Assembly (NCBI RefSeq): GCF_023656565.1
Contig: NZ_JAMOKG010000001.1
Span: 1,505,383-1,569,382, forward strand
DNA: 64,000 nt
Direction: 5' to 3'
Source: Flavobacterium tyrosinilyticum
Lineage (GTDB): Bacteria; Bacteroidota; Bacteroidia; Flavobacteriales; Flavobacteriaceae
Positions 1-8,127 of this stretch are shown here, piece by piece. The first letter of the stretch is position 1. Each line of letters starts with the position of its first letter. Position numbers and translations under genes: made by a program. The notes beneath the pieces were generated by a model. That model was given only the letters and a program-made list of their open reading frames with translations, ran no database searches and was not told the origin of the DNA.

Positions 1-1
1 C

Positions 2-532
2 GGAAATCCAAACGGAAAAACAGAACAAGAGAAAAAAGGCGTTATCGAATTGCTTTGGGATGTTTTTGGAGGAACAACAAATGCTAAAGGATTTAAAGAA
101 TTGGTTCCGCAAATCGGAGCTATTTATGGAGATAGTATTACAGTAGCAAGAGCAACTCAAATTTGCGAAAGATTAAAAGAAAAAGGATTTGCTTCTACGA
201 ATGTTGTTCTTGGAATTGGTTCTTTCACTTATCAATACAACACCAGAGATACTTTCGGATTTGCAATGAAAGCAACTTACGGAGAAGTAAACGGAGAGGG
301 AAGAGCCATCTTCAAAGATCCGATTACAGACGACGGAACTAAAAAATCGGCTAAAGGATTAATGAAAATCGATTTAATCGATGGCAAGTATCATTTAACA
401 GATAATGTTTCTTGGGAAGAAGAAAAACAAGGTGAATTGAAAGAAGTTTTTAGAGATGGAAAACTTTTGGTTGATCAATCGCTGAGTGAAATCAGAACGA
501 GAGTAAAAAGTGAAGTGAGTATCGAAGCTTAA
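2..532 (+). CDS. nadV: Nicotinamide phosphoribosyltransferase, C-terminal part (5' end outside window)
   Basis: The frame is open from the window edge and begins with GNP, which fits the end of the family's RPDSGxP active-site motif; 176 residues remain, about the last third. The TRDTFGFAMKATYGEVNG and FKDPITDDGTKKSAKG stretches align in kind with the C-terminal barrel of NAMPT (TRDLLNCSFKCSYVVTNG, FKDPVADPNKRSKKG in the human enzyme). The enzyme joins nicotinamide to PRPP to give NMN in cytosolic NAD salvage. A TTG codon at 50 is internal and not a start. The gene ends at a hairpin terminator and converges on nadD, another NAD gene. The function call is strong; the symbol follows bacterial usage. 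Confidence 0.9.
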   Translation, partial: GNPNGKTEQEKKGVIELLWDVFGGTTNAKGFKELVPQIGAIYGDSITVARATQICERLKEKGFASTNVVLGIGSFTYQYNTRDTFGFAMKATYGEVNGEGRAIFKDPITDDGTKKSAKGLMKIDLIDGKYHLTDNVSWEEEKQGELKEVFRDGKLLVDQSLSEIRTRVKSEVSIEA

Positions 533-542
533 TTATAAATAG

Positions 543-572
543 AAAGCCTGAATGTAAGTTCAGGCTTTTTTG
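543..572 (+). terminator. Rho-independent terminator of the NAMPT gene
   Basis: A 10-bp stem (AAAGCCTGAA paired with TTCAGGCTTT) with a 6-nt loop is followed by a T run, 10 bases after the stop codon. Confidence 0.85.
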
Positions 573-597
573 TGATTTGAATTTTTTACGTTCTGTT

Positions 598-699
598 TGT
601 CATTTCGACCAAAGGGAGAAATCACACTCGTAAATCGACAAAGATAGGATGCCCTTTGCGGAGTTTCTTGTGTGATTTCTCCCTTTGGTCGAAATGACA
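598..699. repeat. Palindromic intergenic element with 30-bp perfect arms
   Basis: The arms 598-627 and 670-699 are perfect reverse complements over 30 bases and enclose a 42-base loop. The element lies between two convergent genes, outside both terminators. Its ends contain GTCATTTCG and CGAAATGAC. No open frame of interest crosses it. It looks like a REP/MITE-type repeat. Confidence 0.85.
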
Positions 700-712
700 T
701 TATTGTGTGAAA

Positions 713-739
713 TAAAAAACCTCCAGTTAAAACTGGAGG
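713..739 (-). terminator. Terminator of nadD
   Basis: On the minus strand, CCTCCAG and CTGGAGG (720-726 and 733-739) form a stem followed by a run of six T, 14 bases beyond the nadD stop. Confidence 0.8.
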
Positions 740-752
740 CAATTCAAATTCT

Positions 753-1334
753 TTATTTCTTATAAAAATTATTATGATCAATATATTCCCAAACCTTTGG
801 AGGCAATAAAGGCTGAATGTTTTTACCTTCTTTAATACTGTTTCGAATAAAAGTCGAGGAAATCTCTACAATTGGCGCATCTATTACATGAATTTTGGGA
901 TGCGATTTTAGCTCGACATTTTCAGGTTCATCAGAAATTCTTGGGTATACATAAATATCATGATTTTCCAGTATCACTTCATAGTTTTTCCATTTATGAA
1001 GCGTTTTCAGATTGTCTTCGCCCATAATTAAAGAAAACTCATGGGTTGGATATTTCTCTTGTAAATGAGCGAGCGTGATAACGGTATAACTCGGCTGAGG
1101 TAATTTAAATTCGATATCAGACGGTTTTATCTTTGTGTAATCTTCCGTAGCCAGAAAAACCATTTGCAGACGCTGTTGGTCGTCTAATAAAGTCGATTTC
1201 TTTTTTAACGGATTGTGAGGCGTAACGACCATCCAAATCTGATCTAAATCTGCAAACTCGGCCATGTGATTCGCAATGATTAAATGACCAACATGTATAG
1301 GGTTGTATGTTCCGAAGTAAAGACCTATTTTCAT
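753..1334 (-). CDS. nadD: Nicotinate-nucleotide adenylyltransferase NadD
   Basis: This 193-residue protein catalyses adenylyl transfer from ATP to nicotinate mononucleotide, giving deamido-NAD in the cytosol. The N-terminus has the nucleotidyltransferase signature GTYNPIHVGH (residues 8-17, HxGH), and the C-terminal third has the ISSTFIR motif that contacts ATP. Length and motif order are normal for NadD. It is the last gene of a yicC-gmk-nadD run on the minus strand; the 112-base gap to gmk holds a degenerate repeat and no clear promoter. It converges on the NAMPT gene, so two NAD-forming routes sit side by side. Confidence 0.95.
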   Translation of the reverse strand: MKIGLYFGTYNPIHVGHLIIANHMAEFADLDQIWMVVTPHNPLKKKSTLLDDQQRLQMVFLATEDYTKIKPSDIEFKLPQPSYTVITLAHLQEKYPTHEFSLIMGEDNLKTLHKWKNYEVILENHDIYVYPRISDEPENVELKSHPKIHVIDAPIVEISSTFIRNSIKEGKNIQPLLPPKVWEYIDHNNFYKK

Positions 1335-1349
1335 TTTTTATAGTTTCAC

Positions 1350-1435
1350 AGAGAGTCGCTAAGATAGCACAAAGATTCGCAAAGTTTAAAATAATACTTT
1401 TGCGAATCTCTGTGTTTTTTTTGTTGTGTATCTCT
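1350..1435. repeat. Degenerate palindromic spacer between nadD and gmk
   Basis: The segment starts with CACAGAGAGTCGCTAAG and ends near TTTGCGAATCTCTGTG, an imperfect inverted repeat with an inner AAAGATTCGCAAAG copy. Related GCAAAG/CTTTGCG words occur at 16199-16307 and 26560-26625. Confidence 0.6.
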
Positions 1436-1446
1436 GTGGAATAAAA

Positions 1447-2019
1447 TTACTTGTTTATGAAATCTTTTACCAGTTGATGTGCTTCTTCAAGAGCAACTGA
1501 TAAGTCATAGTTTTTGATAATCACGTCGAACTGAGGCGCTGTTGCCAATTCTACAGAAGCTTTTGCGATACGCATATTGATTTTGTCTTCGCTTTCTGTA
1601 GAACGTTGTTTTAATCGACGTTTTAATTCGTCAACACTTGGAGGTTTAACAAAAACAGCTAAAGTTTCTTCTGGAAATTTGTGTTTAATACGAAGGCCGC
1701 CAACCACATCAATGTCAAAAATGACATTTTTTCCTAAAGCCCAGATTCTTTCAATTTCCGATTTTAAAGTTCCGTAGAAGTTATCGCGATATACTTCTTC
1801 CCATTCCAAGAAATCTTCAGCTTTAATGTGCTTTTTGAATTCTTCCAACGAAATAAAATAATAATCCTTTCCGTCTACTTCTTCACCTCGTGGCGCACGC
1901 GATGCTGCCGAAATCGAAAATTCAAGATTTAAATCTTCCTGACCTAATAAATGTTTTACGATAGTTGTTTTTCCTGATCCTGAAGGTGCCGAAAAAACAA
2001 TTAATTTTCCTTTGTTCAT
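1447..2019 (-). CDS. gmk: Guanylate kinase
   Basis: This 190-residue enzyme phosphorylates GMP to GDP with ATP in purine nucleotide synthesis. The P-loop SAPSGSGKTT is at residues 10-19, followed by SAASRAPRGEEVDGKDYYF, the GMP-binding segment (SxTTRxPRxGExxGxDYxF in the family), and FIDIDVVGG-type Walker B residues (VIFDIDVVGG). The length is typical. It follows yicC on the same strand with a 69-base gap and precedes nadD, a common Bacteroidetes arrangement. Confidence 0.96.
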   Translation of the reverse strand: MNKGKLIVFSAPSGSGKTTIVKHLLGQEDLNLEFSISAASRAPRGEEVDGKDYYFISLEEFKKHIKAEDFLEWEEVYRDNFYGTLKSEIERIWALGKNVIFDIDVVGGLRIKHKFPEETLAVFVKPPSVDELKRRLKQRSTESEDKINMRIAKASVELATAPQFDVIIKNYDLSVALEEAHQLVKDFINK

Positions 2020-2088
2020 TGTGTATGCTTTAGGCTTTAAGCAATATGCTCTAAGCTTGATATTTGTGTGGTATTTATGCTCTAAGCT

Positions 2089-2949
2089 TTAAAGCACATT
2101 CAAAACCTGCTCTTTAATTTTCTCCAATTCATCCTTCATCATCACAACCAATTTCTGCATTTGAGCATGATTTGATTTAGATCCCATTGTGTTTATTTCG
2201 CGTCCCATTTCCTGAGTGATAAAACCAAGTTTTCGTCCATTAGCTTCAGTTCCATTAAGGGTTTCTATAAAATAATCCAAATGATTGCCTAAACGGACTT
2301 TTTCTTCAGTAATGTCTAATTTCTCTAAATAATAGATTAATTCCTGCTCAAAACGGTTTTCGTCAACGTTAACCTGTAATTCTGAAATTGCAGTCTGCAG
2401 ACGATCTTTAATGGCTTGTACGCGTTCTGGATCAAGTGCCAAGGTGTCATTCATGAATTGACGAATGTTTCCAATTCTTAAATTGAATTCTTTTTCAAGA
2501 GATTCACCTTCGTCTTTACGGAAGTTTAAAATGTTTTGAAGTGCCTCATCAATGATAACTTGAATTTGCTCCCAGTCATTTTCGTCGATTTCTTCGCGTT
2601 CTGTTTTTAATGTGTCTGGCATACGAACCGCCATTTTCATTAATTCAGTTTCATCAGCATTTGGATTTACTTCTTTTAACTGCGCAATATAATTTTTTAC
2701 GACAGGCACATTTACTTTAGTTGAAGTTTGTTCTGCAGTACTTTCTACATAGATTGCAAAATCAATTTTTCCTCTTTCCAATTTAGTCGAAATAAGAGTT
2801 CGCAATCCAAGTTCCATCTCACGGTAAACCGATGGCATTCTTACATTTAAATCTAAACCTTTAGAGTTTAGAGATTTTACTTCAACGGTGATTTTTTTTG
2901 TAGGCAATTGCAAAGAAGCTTTGCCAAACCCTGTCATAGATTGTATCAT
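2089..2949 (-). CDS. yicC: YicC/YloC family endoribonuclease
   Basis: The 286-residue protein starts MIQSMTGFGKA, the hallmark N-terminus of the YicC/YloC family, and ends in the DUF1732 region with GRKLGFITQEMGREINTMGSKSNHAQ. Members are oligomeric RNA-processing proteins; E. coli YicC has endoribonuclease activity. The central part is rich in charged residues and probably coiled. It is the first gene of yicC-gmk-nadD, with a consensus -7 box about 20 bases upstream of its ATG. The substrate RNA in this organism cannot be inferred. Confidence 0.92.
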   Translation of the reverse strand: MIQSMTGFGKASLQLPTKKITVEVKSLNSKGLDLNVRMPSVYREMELGLRTLISTKLERGKIDFAIYVESTAEQTSTKVNVPVVKNYIAQLKEVNPNADETELMKMAVRMPDTLKTEREEIDENDWEQIQVIIDEALQNILNFRKDEGESLEKEFNLRIGNIRQFMNDTLALDPERVQAIKDRLQTAISELQVNVDENRFEQELIYYLEKLDITEEKVRLGNHLDYFIETLNGTEANGRKLGFITQEMGREINTMGSKSNHAQMQKLVVMMKDELEKIKEQVLNVL

Positions 2950-2968
2950 ATAATTGAGTATAAAGGCG

Positions 2969-2976
2969 CAAAGATA
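2969..2976 (-). promoter_or_regulatory. Bacteroidetes -7 box upstream of yicC
   Basis: The minus strand reads TATCTTTG, a full match to TANNTTTG, 19 bases before the yicC ATG. No TTG is seen at the usual -33 distance. Confidence 0.55.
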
Positions 2977-3044
2977 AATAAAAGTTTGATGTGTTACGTT
3001 GTAAATTGTGAATCAGTTTTATAGATCAAAATTTGCGGTTATTC

Positions 3045-3392
3045 TTACGTTAGTGCATTTATAACTTCAGCTACATTTTTTTGGCTGTTGCCGATGTAGA
3101 TTTTTCCGTCAATAATAAAAACCGGACGGCTTAAGAAAGTGTAATGCTCTAAAATGTATTTTTTAAAATCGGCTTCAGTCAAAGATTTTTCTTTTAATCC
3201 CATTGACTTGTACAATTGAGCCTTTTTGCTAAATAACGCTTCATAACTTCCAGAAAGTTTATACATTTCTTCCAGTTGTTCTTCTGTAATGGGGTCTTGT
3301 CTAATGTCTTGAAAAACTAAATTGTTTTCTGGAAGACTTTTAATGATTTTACGACAAGTATCACAGGATGCTAAGTAATATATTTTGTTCAT
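3045..3392 (-). CDS. ArsC/Spx-family thioredoxin-fold protein
   Basis: The 115-residue protein has a thioredoxin-like CxxC near the N-terminus (C10-D-T-C13 in YLASCDTCRK) and the cis-proline segment SRPVFIIDGKIYIG, as in arsenate reductase and Spx/MgsR proteins. Length fits the family. The CxxC form is typical of Spx-like or glutaredoxin-coupled members, so arsenate reduction is only one option; no ars genes lie nearby. It is a single gene on the minus strand with a near-consensus -7 box (TTTCTTTG) upstream. Confidence 0.8.
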   Translation of the reverse strand: MNKIYYLASCDTCRKIIKSLPENNLVFQDIRQDPITEEQLEEMYKLSGSYEALFSKKAQLYKSMGLKEKSLTEADFKKYILEHYTFLSRPVFIIDGKIYIGNSQKNVAEVINALT

Positions 3393-3471
3393 TATTTATG
3401 AATTTGTTAGAATGCAAAGAAAATCCATTTGAAGCTTAAAAATGATTAATTTTAGAAAAAAAAATAAAATT

Positions 3472-3927
3472 ATGAGTTCAGTTTTTGATGTGCAGAAAAC
3501 TATTAGAGAAATTCTTTTGAAAATCTTAGACAGTCATTCGTTAGAACAATTAAACAAAGTTCCAGATGGTTTTAGCAATAATATTATTTGGAATATTGGC
3601 CATTGTATTTCTTCACAGCAGGTTTTGGTTTATAAATTATCAGGCCTTCCGACAATGGTTTCGGAAGATTTCATTAACAAATACAGAAAAGGAACCAAAC
3701 CAGAAGGGGATGTTTCTCAAGCTGAAGTTGATGAGATTCGAACATTGCTTTCTACAACATTAGAAAAAACAAAAAATGATTTTGAGAGCGGACTTTTTGT
3801 TGATTACCACGAATATACTACAAGTATCGGTTTCACGCTTCGTCATGTTCAAGGAGCCTTGGATTTTAATAATTACCACGAAGGGCTTCATAGTGGAATT
3901 GCAATGGCGATAAGAAAATTGGTTTAA
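3472..3927 (+). CDS. DinB-family putative metalloprotein
   Basis: This 151-residue protein resembles the DinB/YfiT four-helix fold: NNIIWNIGHCISSQQ carries the first metal-binding histidine and NNYHEGLHSGIAMAIRKL carries the paired histidines near the C-terminus. Family members bind a divalent metal and often act as thiol-dependent transferases; the substrate is unknown here. An upstream ATG at 3442 would add ten residues of low-complexity Lys/Asn, so the ATG at 3472 behind an A-rich leader is preferred. It is monocistronic, ending at a strong bidirectional terminator. Confidence 0.85.
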   Translation: MSSVFDVQKTIREILLKILDSHSLEQLNKVPDGFSNNIIWNIGHCISSQQVLVYKLSGLPTMVSEDFINKYRKGTKPEGDVSQAEVDEIRTLLSTTLEKTKNDFESGLFVDYHEYTTSIGFTLRHVQGALDFNNYHEGLHSGIAMAIRKLV

Positions 3928-3930
3928 AAA

Positions 3931-3957
3931 AAGTCCCGCTTTAAGCGGGACTTTTTT
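3931..3957. terminator. Bidirectional terminator between DinB and RlpA-like genes
   Basis: The stem AAGTCCCGC / GCGGGACTT (3931-3939 and 3945-3953) is flanked by A and T runs, so it can stop both convergent transcripts. Confidence 0.88.
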
Positions 3958-4445
3958 TATTCAATTATAGTTTCAATGGTAACCTTCATAGCTCCGGCAC
4001 CTTTGTGTTTTGTAATGTCCATAAAAGCTCTTTTAGACAAATCGATTTCACGGGTTTTTACAAAGGGTCCGCGATCTGTAATTTTTACGATAACGAATTT
4101 GCCATTGGCTTCATTGGTTACTTTAACTCTTGTTCCAAAAGGAAGTTTTTTGTGAGCTGCAGTATAGCTGTTGTTGTTGAATCTACTTCCATTAGCGGTT
4201 CTTTTTCCATTAAAACGATCTGCGTAGTAGGAAGCATGAGCGTTTTTCTTGTATGGTCTTAGTTTTAAACCTTTGTCAGTAAAAACAGAATCCGGCAACG
4301 GAATAATAGCTGGTTTTACATTTTTAACAGTATCTTGAATGATTTTAGGTTCTGTTGTAGGTTTGGTCTGGCTTATGACATACGTAAAGCCACTAATTAA
4401 GGTTAAAGCGATTGTGGCGAATAAAATGTTCTTTTTATTTCTCAT
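3957..4445 (-). CDS. Septal ring lytic transglycosylase RlpA-like protein (double-psi beta-barrel)
   Basis: The 162-residue protein has an N-terminal membrane anchor or signal (residues 5-25), a linker, and a C-terminal double-psi barrel. GKRTANGSRFNNNSYTAAH, LPFGTRVKVTN and VKITDRGPF followed by DLSKRAF are RlpA signatures, including the catalytic Asp of ITDRGP. RlpA proteins cleave peptidoglycan strands lacking stem peptides, or act structurally in the envelope. There is no SPOR domain, unlike E. coli RlpA; such short forms are usual in Bacteroidetes. The gene is monocistronic on the minus strand. Confidence 0.88.
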   Translation of the reverse strand: MRNKKNILFATIALTLISGFTYVISQTKPTTEPKIIQDTVKNVKPAIIPLPDSVFTDKGLKLRPYKKNAHASYYADRFNGKRTANGSRFNNNSYTAAHKKLPFGTRVKVTNEANGKFVIVKITDRGPFVKTREIDLSKRAFMDITKHKGAGAMKVTIETIIE

Positions 4446-4501
4446 GGGTTATTCTTTTTCAGACTTGGGGGGAGTTTGTACAAATAATATGCCGAGATAA
4501 A

Positions 4502-4524
4502 AAAAGCCCTCATTAAGGGCTTTT
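4502..4524 (-). terminator. Terminator of the four-helix membrane protein gene
   Basis: The stem AAAAGCCCT / AGGGCTTTT (4502-4510, 4516-4524) lies just past the stop of the gene starting at 4959. Confidence 0.8.
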
Positions 4525-4536
4525 AATTGGTATTTT

Positions 4537-4959
4537 TTAGAACCAAAGGTTCCATGGAATTCTACTTAAAATAAGCAATAATCCTAATCCGTAAAAAATA
4601 GCAAAGGTTTTAAATTTAGCTTCGATATTGATTAATTTTTTATGTTTAGACCATCCGATAGTAATCAAGATGATAGCAATAATATTAATTAGAGGGTGTT
4701 CTAATGATGTTAATCTTAATTCTGCATTTGACATTTGTCCAAATGCTGCTTTTCCAAGCGGAGAAACAAAATATAAGATTAAACCAATCAATAATTGAGT
4801 GTGTGTGCCAATTAAAGCAAATAAAGCGATTTTACGATCCTTACCAGTAAATTCTTTTTTTGAAGTTACTCCGATGATAGCGTTAACCACTGCAATTACT
4901 AAAAGAAGCAATGCTAAGTACGCCCAGCCAGAGTGAAATTTTTGTAGAAAATTATACAT
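4537..4959 (-). CDS. Conserved four-helix membrane protein, possibly haem-binding
   Basis: The 140-residue protein has four predicted membrane helices. Histidines sit in or at the helix ends: FHSGW in helix 1, GTHTQLL in helix 2, LEHPLIN in helix 3 and WSKHKK after it. Similar Bacteroidetes proteins are often labelled cytochrome b-like. The histidine spacing permits haem ligation across the bilayer, but this is inferred. It is a single gene with its own terminator, upstream of the TonB receptor on the same strand. No enzymatic role can be assigned. Confidence 0.65.
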   Translation of the reverse strand: MYNFLQKFHSGWAYLALLLLVIAVVNAIIGVTSKKEFTGKDRKIALFALIGTHTQLLIGLILYFVSPLGKAAFGQMSNAELRLTSLEHPLINIIAIILITIGWSKHKKLINIEAKFKTFAIFYGLGLLLILSRIPWNLWF

Positions 4960-5005
4960 AAACTGTGTTTTTTGTTCAAAAACAAATATAACAAAAAAGG
5001 CTATA

Positions 5006-5044
5006 AAAAAACGGCATTAAACTTAAAAGTCAATGCCGTTTTTA
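5006..5044 (-). terminator. Terminator of the TonB receptor gene
   Basis: The arms AAAAACGGCATT (5007-5018) and AATGCCGTTTTT (5032-5043) form a stem with a 13-base loop and a T run on the minus strand, 24 bases after the stop. Confidence 0.82.
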
Positions 5045-5067
5045 TTATTTATTTAGATTCTAAATTC

Positions 5068-7806
5068 TTAGAAATCGTAACGTAATGCGAAGTTCCAAGT
5101 TCTACCGAAACCAAAGTATACTTGGTTTGTAGTAGCAATACCTTTGTAAGTTGTAACAGTAGGAACATCAGCAGCAAATATATTTGTTTTTGCTTCAGCA
5201 ATGTAAGTGTAATCAAAAAGGTTGTTTACATTTAATCTGAAACCTACTGAGTTGCTTTTGTTTCTACCTACTAACAATTTGTATGATAAACCAGCATCAG
5301 CAGTACCGTAAGATGGTAATTGTAACGCACCTCTGTTATCTTCTTTAGTAAAGTTTCCTGGAGAGATAGCAGCATACAATTTGTCAACATAGTTGTAGTT
5401 TGCATCTACAGTAAAACGAGGTAAGATTTCATAAGTTGCTCCTAAAGCAGCAGTTGTTTGAGCAGCATCACCAACTCTTACACCGTCAAGGAATAATGTT
5501 GAACCAGTTCCGATTTGATTGTTAGCTGAATCGTAACGGTTACTTGTACTTGTTCCTTCATATTTCCAATCTCCAAGAGATAGCATACCTGTAATAGTAA
5601 GTTTGTCAAGCACTTTAGCAGTACCATCAATCTCAATACCTGAGTGGATTTCTGTAATTCCAGCGAAATCAAAGTAACCACCTGGATTATCAGCAGCACC
5701 ATCATTAGATCTTTGGTATCTGTCTTTCCAAGAAGTTCTGTATAAGTTAACATTTGCAGTAAATTTACTTGTACGTAAACCATATCCAGCTTCAACAGCA
5801 AAGATTTTTTCGTTTGTTAAGTTACCAGCTACAATTGAACTGTTGTTTGGGTAAACTGCGTTAAAGAATGGTTGTTTTGAGTAGTATCCTGAGTTAACAA
5901 AAACATTATGGTGCTCGTTGATGTTGTAGTTAACACCACCTTTTACGTTACCACCTAAGATGTTTTCGTAATCTGTACTTGCTAATGGAGTTCCAGCTGC
6001 ATATTTGAAATAGTCAACTCTTTTGAATCCTTGTTGAGAAAGTGCACCTTGAACGAATGCAGTAAATTTATCAGAAGTATACTCTAATTGAGTAAATCCT
6101 CCATACCATCTTACGTCACCGTCATTGTTGAAGTTGATTTTTTCTTCTTTGTCAGTGCTTTTGAATACATTCCAAGCTGGGTATGTAGAATATGTTCCGT
6201 ATAAAACTCTATTTGGGTTGTTCACATCAAAATTGTCAGCGAATGCATCTGCCCCTAGAAGGTTGTTTACGTTTTGGTAGTGAAGACCTTTGTATCCTCT
6301 TACATCAACTCCTAAATCCCAAGTTAAATTTTCTGTGAATTTTTTGTTGAAGTTAACAATTGCACCATACCAGTTGTGAGAGTTAACAGATGAAATTTGA
6401 GAAATACCATTTGTAGTATTGTTTCCAGTAAGTGAAGTATTTTGGTATTGACCAGTCGTACCTGTTGTTGTACGAGTAGAAGCAGCACCATTGATCATTA
6501 CCGTTTCACCTGAGTTGTAAGCTACGATTTTGTCATAATCAACTAAACCGTTTGCAGTTCTAAATGCAGCATTAGCATAATTTAATCCTTTAATAAATCC
6601 AGTTCCTCTAGATCCTCCTCCACGTCCGAAAGAAGCATAAGCTACAGCAGATAATTTAGATGTTTCATTAATTTGGAAATCATAGTTTAATGAAGTAACA
6701 GGTTTGTGGTAGTAGTTTCTTACCATGTTGAAAGCCTGACCATCTTTGTATCCCCAATCAGAGTTATATCTAATGTTTGGATCAGATACTGAACCATATT
6801 GTTGATACTGTGCTATAGTGATAAATGTAGATCTTTGATCGTGCCATTGTGGAGCACCAGTAACTGTAAATTGGAAATCGTGTTTGTTATTTTTTGTAGT
6901 ATAACCAAGAGCTACATAGTAGTTATCTCCGTTAAATTGAGTTCCATCTACATATCCGTCACCTTGAGTGTGGCTGTATAATACAGAAGCAGAGAATCCG
7001 CTATCTAATTTTCCTGTGTTGTAAGCAACGTTAGATTTGAAGAAATTATCGTTACCAAAAGAAGTACCAACTGTACCACCTTGTTTTAAATCTGAAGCTT
7101 TAGTTACGTAGTTCATAGTACCTCCAACAGAAGCAATAGCTAATTTAGAAGAACCTAAACCTCTTTGTACTTGAATGAAAGAAGTTACGTCAGATAAACC
7201 TGCCCAGTTACTCCAGTAAACAGCACCGTTTTCCATGTCGTTAACTGGCATACCGTTAACCATTACCGCAACGTTGTTTTGGCTAAATCCACGAATTGTG
7301 ATTCTAGAATCTCCAAATCCACCACCAGATTTAGTTACGTAAACAGATGGAGTGCTTTTTAACATTTCAGGAAGTTCTTGGTTTCCTAGTTTTGCCTGAA
7401 TTTCAGAAGCTTTAATTGTTGATACTGCAACAGGAGTTTTTCTGTCTTTTGCAATATCTACTGTGCTACTTTTAACTACGATCTCGCTCAATTCGTTTGA
7501 GTTAGAAACCAAAGTGATAGTTCCTAAGTTTGTAGTTGCGCCGTTAGACACATTAAATTTCACAGTTTGGTTGTCATAACCTAAGAAAGAGATAACAATC
7601 TCTCCTGTGCTTGATGTTGAAGTAAGAGTAAATTTACCATCAAAATCTGTTGAAGTTGCTGTAGTAGATCCTTTGATCACTACATTTGCTCCTGGTAATC
7701 CACCTGTTCCGTCGGTAATTTTACCAGTAACTTTTCCTTGAGAAAATACGGTTGAAACTATCATAAAGAATAGTCCGGTCAGTAACCAATTTTTCATTTT
7801 CTTCAT
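5068..7806 (-). CDS. TonB-dependent outer-membrane receptor with carboxypeptidase-like N-terminal domain
   Basis: The 912-residue protein has a signal peptide (residues 1 to about 22, ending VFSQ), a carboxypeptidase-D regulatory-like domain (GKVTGKITDGTGGLPGANVVIKG onward, to about 100), a TonB box and plug region (ELPEMLKSTPSVYVTKSGGGFGDSRITIRGF, MVNGMPVNDMENG) and a C-terminal beta-barrel ending in the aromatic WNFALRYDF. It would import a ligand across the outer membrane using TonB-ExbBD energy. No SusD partner adjoins it, so a glycan role is not supported; the ligand is unknown. It is transcribed alone. An alternative start is the Met at codon 4. Confidence 0.93.
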   Translation of the reverse strand: MKKMKNWLLTGLFFMIVSTVFSQGKVTGKITDGTGGLPGANVVIKGSTTATSTDFDGKFTLTSTSSTGEIVISFLGYDNQTVKFNVSNGATTNLGTITLVSNSNELSEIVVKSSTVDIAKDRKTPVAVSTIKASEIQAKLGNQELPEMLKSTPSVYVTKSGGGFGDSRITIRGFSQNNVAVMVNGMPVNDMENGAVYWSNWAGLSDVTSFIQVQRGLGSSKLAIASVGGTMNYVTKASDLKQGGTVGTSFGNDNFFKSNVAYNTGKLDSGFSASVLYSHTQGDGYVDGTQFNGDNYYVALGYTTKNNKHDFQFTVTGAPQWHDQRSTFITIAQYQQYGSVSDPNIRYNSDWGYKDGQAFNMVRNYYHKPVTSLNYDFQINETSKLSAVAYASFGRGGGSRGTGFIKGLNYANAAFRTANGLVDYDKIVAYNSGETVMINGAASTRTTTGTTGQYQNTSLTGNNTTNGISQISSVNSHNWYGAIVNFNKKFTENLTWDLGVDVRGYKGLHYQNVNNLLGADAFADNFDVNNPNRVLYGTYSTYPAWNVFKSTDKEEKINFNNDGDVRWYGGFTQLEYTSDKFTAFVQGALSQQGFKRVDYFKYAAGTPLASTDYENILGGNVKGGVNYNINEHHNVFVNSGYYSKQPFFNAVYPNNSSIVAGNLTNEKIFAVEAGYGLRTSKFTANVNLYRTSWKDRYQRSNDGAADNPGGYFDFAGITEIHSGIEIDGTAKVLDKLTITGMLSLGDWKYEGTSTSNRYDSANNQIGTGSTLFLDGVRVGDAAQTTAALGATYEILPRFTVDANYNYVDKLYAAISPGNFTKEDNRGALQLPSYGTADAGLSYKLLVGRNKSNSVGFRLNVNNLFDYTYIAEAKTNIFAADVPTVTTYKGIATTNQVYFGFGRTWNFALRYDF

Positions 7807-7832
7807 TTTGTTATTGAGTTTATTGTTTTTGG

Positions 7833-7840
7833 CAAAATTA
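7833..7840 (-). promoter_or_regulatory. -7 box upstream of the TonB receptor gene
   Basis: The minus strand reads TAATTTTG, matching TANNTTTG, 26 bases before the ATG. A -33 TTG at normal spacing is not visible. Confidence 0.45.
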
Positions 7841-8061
7841 TAACAAATAACTCAGATAATGTTATCGAAATGTTAAGAAAAACAAGTTTTGCTTTTTGTG
7901 CTGCGCATTAAAATGAATTTTTCTCTTTTTATTAAAAAAAATATTGATTTGTTGAATTTATATAATGCTTTTTTGTTAAAAATGTAATTATTTCCATAGT
8001 CAAGCAATGTTAAAAATGTAAATTAGCGGATTTTTCTGTCTTTTGTCGGAATTTCATACAA
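7841..8061. other. AT-rich spacer without recognised genes
   Basis: The region between the TonB receptor promoter and the pgi terminator holds T/A tracts and a short direct repeat (GTTAAAAATGTAA at about 7976 and again near 8009). I see no gene in it. Confidence 0.5.
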
Positions 8062-8097
8062 AAAACGTCCTAATTTTACTAGTAATTAGGACGTTTT
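8062..8097 (-). terminator. Terminator of pgi
   Basis: A 14-bp stem, AAAACGTCCTAATT (8062-8075) with AATTAGGACGTTTT (8084-8097), encloses an 8-base loop. It lies beyond the pgi stop on the minus strand. Confidence 0.82.
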
Positions 8098-8127
8098 AAA
8101 AGTTAAAGAATATTTAAGCCAATGTTT

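Noticed and set aside
560..781. 73-aa minus-strand open frame over the palindrome near nadD
   Set aside because: It is made of the 30-bp palindrome and two terminators; no family-like sequence and no start context.
5478..5801. 107-aa minus-strand frame inside the TonB receptor gene
   Set aside because: It is an alternative frame of the receptor barrel without independent start or motif.
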